A DNA stretch of 64,000 nt from Micavibrio sp. UBA6929 (GTDB taxonomy: Bacteria; Pseudomonadota; Alphaproteobacteria; Micavibrionales; Micavibrionaceae). The stretch is from assembly GCA_002448815.1 (NCBI GenBank), contig DKAJ01000009.1:68282-132281 (forward strand), in the 5' to 3' direction. Below, in pieces: positions 37,263 through 47,171 of the stretch (the first letter of the stretch is position 1; the number at the start of each line of letters is the position of its first letter). The position numbers and the translations under genes are program-made. Below the pieces are notes generated by a model. It was not told the origin of the DNA and did not search any database. It saw only the letters and a program-made list of their open reading frames with translations.

Positions 37263-37918
37263 AGGCCACTCATCAGGCCGCGGACAAAATCAGACAACCC
37301 CTTAATGCGGCGGCGTTTCACGCGCTCTCCGTCCAAAATCGTCTGAGCATCCGCAATCGCCGTATCAATATTTTCATTGATAATCACATAGTCATACTCC
37401 GCATAATGAGAAATCTCATCCGTCGCTTTGGACATGCGGTGGCGAATTTGTTCTTCTGTCTCGCGCGTATCGCGTGAACGGCTGCGTAAACGTCCCTCAA
37501 GAATTTGACGTGACGGCGGCAAAATAAAGACGGTCACAACATCGTCGCTGGCAATTTCCCGCATTTGCTGCGTGCCTTGCCAATCAATGTCAAAAATAAC
37601 ATCACGCCCTTCTTGTAGCGCCTTTTCAACCGGCGCGCGCGGCGTACCATAGTAATGCTCAAAAACTTTGGCGTGCTCAAGCATATCGCCGCGATCGATC
37701 ATATCGCGAAACTCATCAATCGATACAAAATAATAATCCTGTCCATGCACTTCGCCGGCGCGGCGCGGGCGCGTCGTTGCTGACACAGAAATCTGCATAT
37801 CTGGGTTTTTCTCAAGCAACGCCCGCGTAATCGTCGTTTTGCCTGCCCCCGATGGAGAGGACATAATATACATCAAACCGCGGCGCGTTAAATTTTCCAA
37901 CTTTAATTCCTTACACAT
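37259..37918 (-). CDS. gmk: Guanylate kinase
   Basis: A 219-residue enzyme that phosphorylates GMP to GDP. The P-loop SSPSGAGKTTI, the GMP-binding SATTRPRRAGEVHGQDY and DIDWQGTQQM are all present. The start may be at 37918 or at an internal Met about 15 codons later, just before the P-loop; the longer form is reported. Confidence 0.96.
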   Translation of the reverse strand: MCKELKLENLTRRGLMYIMSSPSGAGKTTITRALLEKNPDMQISVSATTRPRRAGEVHGQDYYFVSIDEFRDMIDRGDMLEHAKVFEHYYGTPRAPVEKALQEGRDVIFDIDWQGTQQMREIASDDVVTVFILPPSRQILEGRLRSRSRDTRETEEQIRHRMSKATDEISHYAEYDYVIINENIDTAIADAQTILDGERVKRRRIKGLSDFVRGLMSGL

Positions 37919-37991
37919 TCTTCACATGGATACATAATTACCCAGTATCGTAACGTCATCGGCTTCGCGGTCAAGCTCTTTCCCTACTGGC

Positions 37992-38019
37992 TTGATAAAA
38001 TACCTCAATTTGATATAGT
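37992..38019 (+). promoter_or_regulatory. Putative sigma70-type promoter
   Basis: TTGATA (37992-37997) and TATAGT (38014-38019) with a 16-base spacer, about 50 bp before the DUF1566-type gene at 38069. Both hexamers are close to consensus. Confidence 0.5.
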
Positions 38020-38068
38020 CGCTACCAGACCACGGTTATTTTATTTCATAAAACAAGGCAAAACAATA

Positions 38069-38689
38069 ATGAAACGGTTTTTTTTCCTTCTGGCGCTCTT
38101 TTTCTGTACTGCGACGCTCGGCGCACCGGCGCACGCTTTATTTGGCGGCGGATCCGATGATGAAGCAACATCGCCCCGTAAGTTAATGACATCATGCGGC
38201 AGCCCGGGGGAAGTATGCTCGGACGGCACGCAATTTGGTGGCCTGCTATGCCCCGAAGAAGAAAAAAACTTAAATAGCTGCAAACTCTTATTCGTGCCGC
38301 CATACGACCAAGCCATTTTAACAACATGGAAGCGTAAAAACCATAAAGACGACATCAAGCACGATTCAGAGCACGACGGAGCCAGCAACCAAGGGCAAGC
38401 CAATCCGCCAAAAGACTTTCCTGCCTTACAAAAATGTGGAGATCTTGTCTATGCAGGTCACTCTGACTGGTACTTACCTGCGAAAAAAGAGCTTGCAAAA
38501 ATGTTTGAAAACCGCGGAAAAATTGGCAATTTCTCGTCTCAAAATTACTGGACATCTAGCGAGCATAGCGACAAGTTCGTATGGGTGCAAAGCTTCGCAA
38601 GCGGCGCACAAAATAAACAAAGCAAAAATCAAAAGCTGTATGTACGCTGCGTACGCAGTGAAGCCATCAATGAAAACGACAACGATTAA
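38069..38689 (+). CDS. Exported DUF1566-like protein
   Basis: A 206-residue protein with a signal peptide cut near AHA (about residue 24). The C-terminal half holds WYLPAKKELAKMF, YWTSSEHSDKFVWVQSF and LYVRCVRS, the pattern of DUF1566/Lcl C-terminal domains found in secreted bacterial proteins. The middle carries four Cys that may form disulphides. It has its own promoter. Function unknown; a surface or periplasmic role is likely. Confidence 0.8.
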   Translation: MKRFFFLLALFFCTATLGAPAHALFGGGSDDEATSPRKLMTSCGSPGEVCSDGTQFGGLLCPEEEKNLNSCKLLFVPPYDQAILTTWKRKNHKDDIKHDSEHDGASNQGQANPPKDFPALQKCGDLVYAGHSDWYLPAKKELAKMFENRGKIGNFSSQNYWTSSEHSDKFVWVQSFASGAQNKQSKNQKLYVRCVRSEAINENDND

Positions 38690-38763
38690 GCAAAATAAAG
38701 CTTTCCTTTTTCCCGTAAAAGCACTAAAGCTTGCCTGCTAATTAGATTATGAAAGAACGGCCC

Positions 38764-40581
38764 ATGAGCAAGAAACTACGCAATATCGCGATCATCGCAC
38801 ACGTTGACCACGGTAAAACAACCCTGATCGACTCTATTATGAAACAAAGCGGTATGTTCCGCGAAAATCAGGCCGTTGATGAACGCGTGATGGACTCGGG
38901 CGATCTTGAAAAAGAACGCGGCATTACTATTCTTGCAAAACCTACCTCGATTCAGTGGGAAGGCACACGCATTAACATTATCGACACACCAGGACACGCC
39001 GATTTCGGCGGCGAGGTTGAGCGCGTATTGCACATGGCTGACGGCGTTATTTTGCTGACCGACGCTGCGGAAGGCCCAATGCCACAAACAAAATTCGTAC
39101 TTGGCAAGGCCTTGGCGCAAGGTTTGCGCCCAATCGTCATCATCAACAAAGTTGACCGCCCAGACGGCCGCCCAGAAGAAGTCATCGACGAAGTCTTCGA
39201 CCTGTTCGTATCTTTGGACGCCACTGACGAGCAATTAGACTTCCCAGTACTCTATGCATCAGGCCGTGATGGATGGTGTACACGCGAATTGGATGATCCA
39301 CGCGAAAACTTGCACCCGCTTCTAGACCTCGTGCTTGAGCACGTACCAGAACCAACTGTCGAAGAAGGCAAGCCATTTGCGATGCTAGCAACTTTGCTGG
39401 ACTCTGATCCATTTCTTGGTCGTTGTTTGACTGGCCGCGTCCTGCACGGCAGCGCCAAAGTCAACGACACTGTAAAGGCGATGAACCTAGACGGTAAACA
39501 AGTCGAAGCAGGTCGCCTGACAAAATTACTCATGTTTGATGGCACCGATCGCGTTCCCGTAACAGAAGTACACGCAGGCGACATCATCTGTATCGCAGGC
39601 CTAACAGAGGCCTCAGTATCAGATACAATTTGTAACCCTTCCGTGACCGAGCCTTTGAAATCGACACCGATTGATCCGCCAACAATGTCGGTAACAATCA
39701 CAGTCAACGATTCACCATTTGCTGGCCGTGAAGGTAAAAAAGTAACATCAACAATGATCCGCGAACGCTTGCTTGCCGAAGCAGAGGTTAACGTTGCCAT
39801 TACATTCGAAGAAAGCGACAGCAAAGACGCCTTTGAAATTGGTGGTCGCGGCGAATTGCAACTGGGCGTATTGATCGAACAAATGCGCCGCGAAGGGTTC
39901 GAGCTGACCGTATCACGTCCTCAGGTCGTACTCAGCGAAGAAAACGGCCAAAAAATGGAGCCAATCGAGGAAGTCATTATCGACGTTGACGAAGAATATT
40001 CATCAAGCGTTGTTGACGCGATGAACCGCCGCAAGGCCGACATGACAGACATGCGCTCAAGCGGCGCTGGCAAAACGCGCATTACATTCCTTGCGCCATC
40101 ACGTGGTTTGATCGGCTACCAAAGCCGTTTCCTAACACAAACACGCGGCACAGGCGTAATGAACCGTTTGTTCCATTCTTACGCACCATACAAAGGTGAA
40201 ATCGAACAACGCCGTAACGGTGCGCTGATCTCAACTGAAACAGGCACAGCCGTCGCCTTTGCGATTTTCAACTTGCAAGATCGCGGCGTGATGTTCATCG
40301 AACACCAAACACCTGTGTATCAAGGCATGATCGTCGGCGAACATAACCGTGACAACGATCTGGAAATCAACGTGCTAAAAGGTAAAAAGCTAACCAACAT
40401 GCGCGCTTCTGGATCTGATGATGCGGTGATTTTGACGCCAGCCAAGAAAATGTCGCTCGAGGACATGATGGCCTACATCAATGATGATGAACTGCTAGAA
40501 GTCACACCAGAGAGCCTGCGTCTGCGCAAAAAGTTCCTTTGCCCGCACGAGCGCAAAAAGGCCAGCCGCGCAGCGGGTTAA
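38764..40581 (+). CDS. typA: GTP-binding protein TypA/BipA
   Basis: A 605-residue ribosome-associated GTPase of the TypA/BipA family, involved in ribosome assembly and stress adaptation. G1 AHVDHGKTTL, G2 ERGITI, G3 DTPGHADF, G4 NKVDRPDGR are present, then EF-G-like domains and the BipA C-terminal domain. The family usually starts just before KLRNIAII, so the ATG at 38764 is chosen; an ATG at 38749 in frame is possible. Confidence 0.97.
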   Translation: MSKKLRNIAIIAHVDHGKTTLIDSIMKQSGMFRENQAVDERVMDSGDLEKERGITILAKPTSIQWEGTRINIIDTPGHADFGGEVERVLHMADGVILLTDAAEGPMPQTKFVLGKALAQGLRPIVIINKVDRPDGRPEEVIDEVFDLFVSLDATDEQLDFPVLYASGRDGWCTRELDDPRENLHPLLDLVLEHVPEPTVEEGKPFAMLATLLDSDPFLGRCLTGRVLHGSAKVNDTVKAMNLDGKQVEAGRLTKLLMFDGTDRVPVTEVHAGDIICIAGLTEASVSDTICNPSVTEPLKSTPIDPPTMSVTITVNDSPFAGREGKKVTSTMIRERLLAEAEVNVAITFEESDSKDAFEIGGRGELQLGVLIEQMRREGFELTVSRPQVVLSEENGQKMEPIEEVIIDVDEEYSSSVVDAMNRRKADMTDMRSSGAGKTRITFLAPSRGLIGYQSRFLTQTRGTGVMNRLFHSYAPYKGEIEQRRNGALISTETGTAVAFAIFNLQDRGVMFIEHQTPVYQGMIVGEHNRDNDLEINVLKGKKLTNMRASGSDDAVILTPAKKMSLEDMMAYINDDELLEVTPESLRLRKKFLCPHERKKASRAAG

Positions 40582-40584
40582 TCA

Positions 40585-41337
40585 TTAAACCAACAGCGCA
40601 ACGCCCGATAATAAGGTTACTGCAACAAAGGCACGCTTGATCCAGGCGTTGCCTTTGAGCGTATTAAAATGCGCGCCCAAATACCCCCCGATAAACGAGC
40701 CTGCCAATAAAACAGGCACCCAAGGCCAGTGTACTGGCGCGCCCATCGCCACCAACGCAAGCCCACCTGTTAAATTCCAGCAAAGCCCAACCAGCGTCAT
40801 CGTATATGCTACGGCGCGGCGGTAATCCATACCAAACCACATAATTAAAAACAGCGTCACAAACAGACCTGACCCCGCAGTTAACGACCCATTTAATGCG
40901 CCCAGGCAAAAGATCGCCAAACCGCCCAGCATCCGGCCCTTTAAATCACGGTTTTTCGGCGTATAGTCCTGGCCGAAATCCTTTTTGAAAAACGAATACA
41001 GCCCCAGCGCAATAATCAAAAACGCCAGCGTCGGGCGCGCAATCTCATCAGGAACGCGCAAAATAGCATACGCCCCCACAAGCACGCCCATGAGACCGCA
41101 TATCAAAATAAAACCTGCAAAGCGCACGTCTAAAATGCTTTTATCCTGACCAAAGCGTGACACAGCACCTAAACCCAGCGCAAATGTCACAATCTTATGC
41201 GTGGCCAAGGCGGTTGAAAACGGCAGCCCCATCAATAAAATCGCTGGCAACTGCACTAACCCTGATCCGCCGCCTGCAAACGCAGACATCGCATTGGCAA
41301 GAATAGATGCAAGCAAAAGAAAAAACTGTTCAAACAT
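40585..41337 (-). CDS. TSUP family (TauE/SafE) membrane transporter
   Basis: A 250-residue polytopic membrane protein with about eight hydrophobic segments. MSAFAGGGSGLVQLPAIL and LNGSLTAGSGLFVTLFL are the repeated Gly-rich motifs of the TauE/SafE family, which export sulphite or organosulphonates. It converges on typA, 3 bp between stops. Its substrate is unknown; the SulP-type transporter on the other side may suggest sulphur anions. Confidence 0.9.
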   Translation of the reverse strand: MFEQFFLLLASILANAMSAFAGGGSGLVQLPAILLMGLPFSTALATHKIVTFALGLGAVSRFGQDKSILDVRFAGFILICGLMGVLVGAYAILRVPDEIARPTLAFLIIALGLYSFFKKDFGQDYTPKNRDLKGRMLGGLAIFCLGALNGSLTAGSGLFVTLFLIMWFGMDYRRAVAYTMTLVGLCWNLTGGLALVAMGAPVHWPWVPVLLAGSFIGGYLGAHFNTLKGNAWIKRAFVAVTLLSGVALLV

Positions 41338-41528
41338 AACGGGAAACTTAACCTAGACAAATAACGCAACAAAGAAGGCGAGTATATACCACCCACTCCC
41401 GCGCATCACCAAGATAAAATTAAAAGACACAATGCACCACAACGACCTAATTTTATATCAACTCTTGCCCCTGCGCCCTAAAATAGATTATACACCACCC
41501 TGATAAACTTTTAAAACAAGGCAAAATC

Positions 41529-43091
41529 ATGGCTGGCGGCGCAAATACACCTATCGAACAGACACAACATACGAATGCTTTCAGTAAATATAAAACTGAA
41601 ATCCTGTCGGGTTTAACTGTTGCACTTGCCCTCGTCCCCGAGGCTGTTGCCTTTGCCTTTGTCGCGCACGTACATCCGCTCGTCGGTTTGTACGCGGCCT
41701 TTATCGTTGGCCTGATCACCGCAGTGTTTGGCGGTCGCCCAGGTATGATTTCTGGTGCGACAGGTGCGCTGGCCGTTGTCATGGTCGAACTTGTCATGCA
41801 TCACGGCGTTGAATATCTGTTCCCAACAGTCATCTTAATGGGCCTTTTACAAATTTTTGCAGGCATCATGCGCTGGGGTAAATTTATTCGCATGGTGCCG
41901 CACCCTGTTATGCTTGGTTTTGTAAACGGCCTTGCCATTGTTATTTTCCTTGCCCAAATGACACAGTTTAAAACCGCTGCCCCTGATGGCACGATGGTGT
42001 GGCTGGGCGATACAAAAATGATGTATATGCTTGGCCTAGTTGCGCTGACAATGGGCATTATCTGGATTGGCCCGCGCGTCATTAAATTTATCCCTGCGCC
42101 GCTGCTTGCGATTGCAAGCGTATCGCTGCTGGTAATTGGTTTGGATATTGATGTACCGCGCGTTGGTGATATGGCATCAATTAAAGGCGGCTTACCTGAA
42201 TTTATGCTGCCGGCCGTGCCTATGAATTTAGAAACCCTTTATATCATCCTGCCCTACGCCGTGATCCTCGCCGCCGTTGGTTTGATTGAATCCCTACTCA
42301 CGCTGAATTTGGTTGCCGACATGACCGAAACCAGCAAAGCCGGCACATCACAAGAATGTCTTGCTCAGGGCGCGGCCAACGTTGTCACAGGCTTTTTCGG
42401 CGGCATGGGCGGTTGCGCGATGATCGGGCAAAGCATGATTAACGTCAAATCTGGCGGTCGCACGCGCGTTGCAGGCATTGCCGCATCGCTCTTCTTACTT
42501 GCCTTTATCCTATGGGCTTCTGGCCTGATCGAGCAAATTCCTCTGGCCGCACTGGTTGGCGTGATGTTCATGGTCGTCATCGGCACCTTTGCATGGGATA
42601 GCCTAAAAATTCTGCACCGCGTCCCTAAAGAAGACGCCTTCGTGATTATCCTTGTGACGGCTGTTACTGTTTACAGTGACCTTGCCATCGCCGTAATTGT
42701 CGGCGTGATTGTCTCAGCCCTTGTCTTCGCATGGAAGGCCGCCAAACGTATTGATGTTCAAGGCCACCTAACAGACGCGGGTCATAAAATCTATAAGGTA
42801 CAAGGCTACCTCTTCTTCGCCAGCGTCACCGATTTCCAAGATTACTTTACCGCAAAAGATGATCCCGATGATGTTGTCGTCGACTTCGCGAACAGCCGCG
42901 TTTGGGACCACTCTGCCCTTGAGGCGCTCGACACCCTTGCCGAACGTTACCAAGCCCGCGGAAAAAAGCTTCACCTACGTCATCTTAGCGCGGATTGTAA
43001 AAAGCTCCTCCACCAAGCAGGCAGCGCCGTCGAGCAAGTCGAAAGCGAAGACCCGAAATACGGTATCGCTGCCGATTACGCGATGGATTAA
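41529..43091 (+). CDS. SulP family anion permease with STAS domain
   Basis: A 520-residue SulP/SLC26 transporter. The N-terminal membrane domain (about 20-400) contains PEAVAFAFVAHVHPLVGLYA and other SulP helices. A C-terminal STAS domain (about 415-515) includes VVVDFANSRVWDHSALEAL. Members carry sulphate, bicarbonate or other anions. It is transcribed alone, diverging from the TSUP gene over about 190 bp that shows nothing else. Confidence 0.93.
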   Translation: MAGGANTPIEQTQHTNAFSKYKTEILSGLTVALALVPEAVAFAFVAHVHPLVGLYAAFIVGLITAVFGGRPGMISGATGALAVVMVELVMHHGVEYLFPTVILMGLLQIFAGIMRWGKFIRMVPHPVMLGFVNGLAIVIFLAQMTQFKTAAPDGTMVWLGDTKMMYMLGLVALTMGIIWIGPRVIKFIPAPLLAIASVSLLVIGLDIDVPRVGDMASIKGGLPEFMLPAVPMNLETLYIILPYAVILAAVGLIESLLTLNLVADMTETSKAGTSQECLAQGAANVVTGFFGGMGGCAMIGQSMINVKSGGRTRVAGIAASLFLLAFILWASGLIEQIPLAALVGVMFMVVIGTFAWDSLKILHRVPKEDAFVIILVTAVTVYSDLAIAVIVGVIVSALVFAWKAAKRIDVQGHLTDAGHKIYKVQGYLFFASVTDFQDYFTAKDDPDDVVVDFANSRVWDHSALEALDTLAERYQARGKKLHLRHLSADCKKLLHQAGSAVEQVESEDPKYGIAADYAMD

Positions 43092-43105
43092 GCAAATCCA
43101 AGAAG

Positions 43106-43134
43106 TTGACATAATAGAAATTGCGTCTTATAAC
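43106..43134 (+). promoter_or_regulatory. Consensus-like sigma70 promoter for a small gene
   Basis: Perfect TTGACA (43106-43111), 17-base spacer, TATAAC (43129-43134). The predicted start site near 43141 lies about 20 bases before the ATG at 43160 and after the sulP stop, so it should drive only the short gene. Confidence 0.65.
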
Positions 43135-43159
43135 GCCTTTAATAATAAATGAGGGCAAT

Positions 43160-43306
43160 ATGAGAATTAAAGGCGCATTCAAAAAATCTGATAAACCGCA
43201 TGAACGCGATCAAAGATCACTATCACAGCGCGTTAATCTGGCGGCAAATAAAACATGTAATCAACTACCGCGCGTAATCAGCTATCCAAAAAATGATCGG
43301 TTGTAA
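43160..43306 (+). CDS. Small basic protein, 48 residues
   Basis: ATG at 43160 with GAGGG 5 bases upstream, behind a consensus-like promoter. The product begins MRIKGAFKKSDKPHERDQRS and is strongly basic and hydrophilic, with a single Cys in the middle. No family recognised. Promoter, ribosome binding site and frame together make it likely a real gene. It ends 14 bp before the convergent ABC-F gene. Confidence 0.55.
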   Translation: MRIKGAFKKSDKPHERDQRSLSQRVNLAANKTCNQLPRVISYPKNDRL

Positions 43307-43320
43307 TGATACGGCCGGTC

Positions 43321-45189
43321 TTACGAGGCCTTCATCTCTTCAAGCTCTAACCAGCGCGTTTCATAACGATCAAGCTTCGCTTCGGCATCTGCCAAGGCTT
43401 GCGTAACGCTGTGGAACCCATCGGGATCGCGTTGGTAGAAATCCGCATCTAATAATTGCTCGTTAAACGCGGCGACCTCGCCCTGAGCTTTTTCAATTTT
43501 ATCTGGCAACTGCCCTAATTCCCGCTCTAGCTTATAACTTAACTTCTTCGCCTGTTTCTTTGGCGCAGGTGCGCTATCCTCGCCAGATTGCTGCACATTT
43601 TGCTGCACGCTTTCATCCTTAGTCTTTGACGGTTTTGCTGCAGGCTTTGCACTGTCATTTTCTTTATCACGCATGGCAATATAATCAGTATACCCGCCGA
43701 CACAGCTTTGCACTTTGCCCTCGCCTTCAAAGGCTAAAATCTTCGTAACCGTTTGATCCAGAAAATCACGATCATGCGATACAATGATTAATGTGCCTTG
43801 ATACTGGATCAAAATTTCCTCCAGCATATCCAGCGTATCCATATCCAAATCATTTGTTGGTTCATCCAAAATCAAACATGTTTGCGGATTGGCCAAAATC
43901 TTCGCCAGCATCAGGCGGTTTTTCTGCCCGCCGCTAAGCTGAGAAACCTTGTCGTATGACCGCGCAGGATCAAACAAAAAGTCCTTCAAATATCCGCAGA
44001 CATGGCGCTGCTTGCCCATCACATTGATGTAATCATTACCCGCAGGCGCCAGCACCTTTCGCAGTGTATCCTCTGGGTTGAGATCACTGCGCTTTTGGTC
44101 AAAGTAAGAAAATTCAAGTTCCTTACGGCGTTTAACGCGGCCTTGGTCGGGATCAATTTGCCCCATCAATAATTTCAAAAAGGTACTTTTACCCGAACCA
44201 TTTTTCCCAAGGATACCGATGCGCTCCCCGCGCTGAATACGCAGCGAAAACCCTTTTAAAATAGGAATGACTTTGTGGTCTTCCTCAAAGGTTTTATGGA
44301 CATTATAAAACTCTGCAACGATTTTAGAATTTTCTTCAATCCCCTTGGGCGTTTCCATTTTAATTTTGTTCGTCGCCTTACGGTACGAGCTCTCATCCGC
44401 TTTGAGCTGATCGCGCATTTCCTTGACCAGCTCTAGCCTGCGCATATTACGTTTACGCCGTGCCTTCACACCGCGCGACGCCCACTCGACCTCTTGAGCG
44501 ACAATGCTTTTACGGTTTCTAAGCTCGCGCTCTTCTTGCTCAAGCAGCATCGTCGACCATTCCTCGAAGTGGCCAAAGCCGCGCGGGCATACTTTCAAAT
44601 CACCGCGATCCAACCAGAAAATTTGATTGGTAATATTCGCAAGAAATGTCCGGTCGTGTGACACGCATAAAAGCGTCCCGCGATAAGCCTTCAAATACCC
44701 CTCTAACCACTCAATCACTTCTAGGTCCAAATGGTTTGTTGGCTCATCCAGCAGCAAAATATCTGGCTCTTCCACCAAGGCGCGTGCAAGCCCCGCGCGG
44801 CGCAACTGTCCACCCGAGAGGCGCGTTAACATTGCCTGCGGATCAATCTGCAGCGCATCTGTGACAATATCCACCTTGTAAGCATGAAGCTCACGCTCTT
44901 CTTCAGGGATTTCTTGAATCACATAATCATAAATGCTCTGCCCCTCTTTTGGGATGACCTCTTGCTGCAAATAACCAATAGACAGGCCCTGCTCTTCCCA
45001 GCGCTCTCCTTCGTCTAAATCCTGACGACCAGTGATAATGTTCATCAGGGTTGATTTACCTGCGCCATTCTTCCCGACAAGCGCAATGCGCGCGCCCTTA
45101 TGAATGTTAAAGGACAGATTTTCAAACACGGGCACGTCACTATAACGCACCATGGCATCCTTCACGGATAGAGCGAGTGGTGGTGGCAT
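43321..45189 (-). CDS. ABC-F family ATPase (Uup-like)
   Basis: A 622-residue soluble protein with two ABC ATPase domains: Walker A GKNGAGKSTL and signature LSGGQLRRAGLARAL, then GKNGSGKSTF and LSGGQKNRLMLAKIL, each with DEPTN. The linker between domains is the charged ABC-F linker. A Lys/Gln-rich region followed by a C-terminal coiled coil (about 545-622) matches Uup, which binds DNA or ribosomes. There are no membrane segments. It is followed upstream by an ArsC-like gene 9 bp away on the same strand. Confidence 0.95.
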   Translation of the reverse strand: MPPPLALSVKDAMVRYSDVPVFENLSFNIHKGARIALVGKNGAGKSTLMNIITGRQDLDEGERWEEQGLSIGYLQQEVIPKEGQSIYDYVIQEIPEEERELHAYKVDIVTDALQIDPQAMLTRLSGGQLRRAGLARALVEEPDILLLDEPTNHLDLEVIEWLEGYLKAYRGTLLCVSHDRTFLANITNQIFWLDRGDLKVCPRGFGHFEEWSTMLLEQEERELRNRKSIVAQEVEWASRGVKARRKRNMRRLELVKEMRDQLKADESSYRKATNKIKMETPKGIEENSKIVAEFYNVHKTFEEDHKVIPILKGFSLRIQRGERIGILGKNGSGKSTFLKLLMGQIDPDQGRVKRRKELEFSYFDQKRSDLNPEDTLRKVLAPAGNDYINVMGKQRHVCGYLKDFLFDPARSYDKVSQLSGGQKNRLMLAKILANPQTCLILDEPTNDLDMDTLDMLEEILIQYQGTLIIVSHDRDFLDQTVTKILAFEGEGKVQSCVGGYTDYIAMRDKENDSAKPAAKPSKTKDESVQQNVQQSGEDSAPAPKKQAKKLSYKLERELGQLPDKIEKAQGEVAAFNEQLLDADFYQRDPDGFHSVTQALADAEAKLDRYETRWLELEEMKAS

Positions 45190-45198
45190 GATAGCTCC

Positions 45199-45549
45199 TT
45201 ATGCCTTTCCGAAAAACGCAGCATAAATCTCGGGCTTAAAGCCCAAAGTTATGTGCGCATCATTGATTAATAATGGACGTTTTACCAAAGATGGGTTTTC
45301 CATCGCCGCGCTCATCGCAGCCTCATCATCCATTTGCGCCTTAACCGCATCAGGTAATTGTCGCCACGTCGTGCCGCGGCGGTTAATAACGTTATCCCAC
45401 CCATGTTGCGCAATTGCCGCGCGCAGCACTTCTGCATCCGCGCCTGCCTTTTTGTAATCAATAAAATCATAGGCAACACCATGATCATTCAACCATGTCA
45501 TCGCCTTTTTCATCGTATCGCAATTTTTGATGCCATATATTTTTACCAT
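45199..45549 (-). CDS. ArsC/Spx-like (YffB-type) thioredoxin-fold protein
   Basis: A 116-residue protein with GIKNCDTMKKAMTWL, the single-Cys pattern of the YffB branch of ArsC-like proteins, and VAYDFIDYKK and RGTTWRQLPD. The ATG at 45549 is preferred since the domain starts there; the frame is open further to 45609. Not an arsenate reductase in the strict sense: no ars genes are nearby. Probably glutathione-dependent thiol chemistry, from family knowledge. Confidence 0.9.
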   Translation of the reverse strand: MVKIYGIKNCDTMKKAMTWLNDHGVAYDFIDYKKAGADAEVLRAAIAQHGWDNVINRRGTTWRQLPDAVKAQMDDEAAMSAAMENPSLVKRPLLINDAHITLGFKPEIYAAFFGKA

Positions 45550-45566
45550 GGCTTTATCCTTATTAT

Positions 45567-46763
45567 TTAAACATTTTGGCCAGCAACATATCCTGATGAC
45601 CACGCCCACTGAAAGTTATATCCGCCTAAATGGCCTGTCACATCGACAACCTCACCTATGAAATACAATCCCTTATGCGTTTTAGTCTCCATGGTTTTAG
45701 AGGATAAACACTGCGTGTCAACTCCTCCTAAGGTCACCTCGGCCGTCCGGTATCCTTCAGTGCCAGAAGGCACAATATTCCACGCATTAATATGCGCAGC
45801 AATTTTTTGCAGCATTTTATGCGGCAAATCCGCCAAACGCCCCTTAGCGCCCGCAATATCACACAATCCATGCGCCAATTTCTTCGGCAACATTTCAGTC
45901 AAAACAGTTTGAATTTCCTGCTTTGGCGTTTTGTCTTTACGCGCCTTTAAAACCGCAAAAACATCTGTATCAGGGGCCAAGTTGATCGTAATCGCCTGTC
46001 CATCACGCCAATAGGATGAAATTTGCAAAATCGAAGGACCACTCAGACCGCGATGCGTAAATAATAATCCCTCACGGAACGATGTTTTTCCGCACGCAAC
46101 AATCGCATCGACGCTCACCCCGCTAAGCGTCTTGCAAAAGGCCAGCATATCATCTTGAAAGGTGAGGGGCACCAAACCCGCGCGCGGGGGAATAATGCTC
46201 AGGCCGAATTGCTCGGCAATCTTATATCCAAACGGCGTTGCACCAATTTTAGGGATCGACAAGCCGCCGGTTGCAATCACCAATGACGGCGCATGATAGG
46301 CGCCTAAATTTGTGCGCACAAAATAAAGATCATCTTCATATAAGACTCTCTCAACTTGCGTTTTCATCTGGATAGTCACGCCTGCATCCTCGCAAAGGGT
46401 TACCATCATATCGATAATTTGCTGCGCACTTTTATCGCAAAAAAGCTGCCCTAACGTTTTCTCGTGATAGGCAATGTTATGCGCATCCACCATCGCGATA
46501 AAATCATGCTGCGTATACTGGCGCAAAGCCGATTTAAAAAAATGCGGATTTTGCGATAAATAGGCCTGCGGTCCTGCGCCTAGATTTGTAAAATTACATC
46601 GCCCCCCGCCAGAGATACGAATTTTCTCGGCAATTTTGGCGCTATGATCAATGAGCAGCGTTCGCTTACCACGCTGACCTGCCTGCGCCGCGCACATCAG
46701 CCCCGCCGCACCGGCGCCAATGACAATAACATCATAACTATGATCGGTTGGGTGCTGGCTCAA
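45567..46763 (-). CDS. HI0933-family flavoprotein (NAD(P)/FAD-dependent oxidoreductase)
   Basis: A 398-residue flavoprotein with N-terminal FAD motif VIGAGAAGLMCAAQAGQRG, the family motif RISGGGRCNFTN and C-terminal GEVVDVTGHLGGYNFQWAW. Function in the family is not well settled. It starts within 4 bp of the HIT gene end (overlapping ATGA), indicating translational coupling. Confidence 0.92.
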   Translation of the reverse strand: MSQHPTDHSYDVIVIGAGAAGLMCAAQAGQRGKRTLLIDHSAKIAEKIRISGGGRCNFTNLGAGPQAYLSQNPHFFKSALRQYTQHDFIAMVDAHNIAYHEKTLGQLFCDKSAQQIIDMMVTLCEDAGVTIQMKTQVERVLYEDDLYFVRTNLGAYHAPSLVIATGGLSIPKIGATPFGYKIAEQFGLSIIPPRAGLVPLTFQDDMLAFCKTLSGVSVDAIVACGKTSFREGLLFTHRGLSGPSILQISSYWRDGQAITINLAPDTDVFAVLKARKDKTPKQEIQTVLTEMLPKKLAHGLCDIAGAKGRLADLPHKMLQKIAAHINAWNIVPSGTEGYRTAEVTLGGVDTQCLSSKTMETKTHKGLYFIGEVVDVTGHLGGYNFQWAWSSGYVAGQNV

Positions 46764-47125
46764 GATTTTGAAACCATTGGGCCAACAGGTTCACCGCCTA
46801 AAATATGCATGTGGAAATGCGGCACTTCTTGACCGCCATGGTCGCCCGTATTAGCGATACAGCGAAACCCTGCGTCAGTTAAGCCTTCTTGCGCGGTAAT
46901 TGTCGCAATTGCTTTATAAAACGCGCTAACCTCGTCAGGGGATCCCTTTGCACCAAAATCATCAATCGATACATACGCGCCCTTTGGAATGACCAAGATA
47001 TGTACGGGCGCTTGCGGCGCGATATCACGAAAAGCCAAAACATAATCATCCTCATAAACAGTGTTATTCGGGATTTCTCCGCGCAGGATTTTGGCAAAGA
47101 TATTCTGGTTATCGTAAATTGGCAT
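46760..47125 (-). CDS. HIT family (HinT-like) nucleotide hydrolase
   Basis: A 121-residue HIT protein. The C-terminal HFHMHILGG holds the histidine triad that cleaves purine nucleoside phosphoramidates; IFAKILRGEIP near the N terminus is also typical. It is first in a coupled pair with the HI0933 flavoprotein. Confidence 0.94.
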   Translation of the reverse strand: MPIYDNQNIFAKILRGEIPNNTVYEDDYVLAFRDIAPQAPVHILVIPKGAYVSIDDFGAKGSPDEVSAFYKAIATITAQEGLTDAGFRCIANTGDHGGQEVPHFHMHILGGEPVGPMVSKS

Positions 47126-47171
47126 TGATTTTCTCCTACAACGCTTTTATATAATGCGCATGATTATAAAC

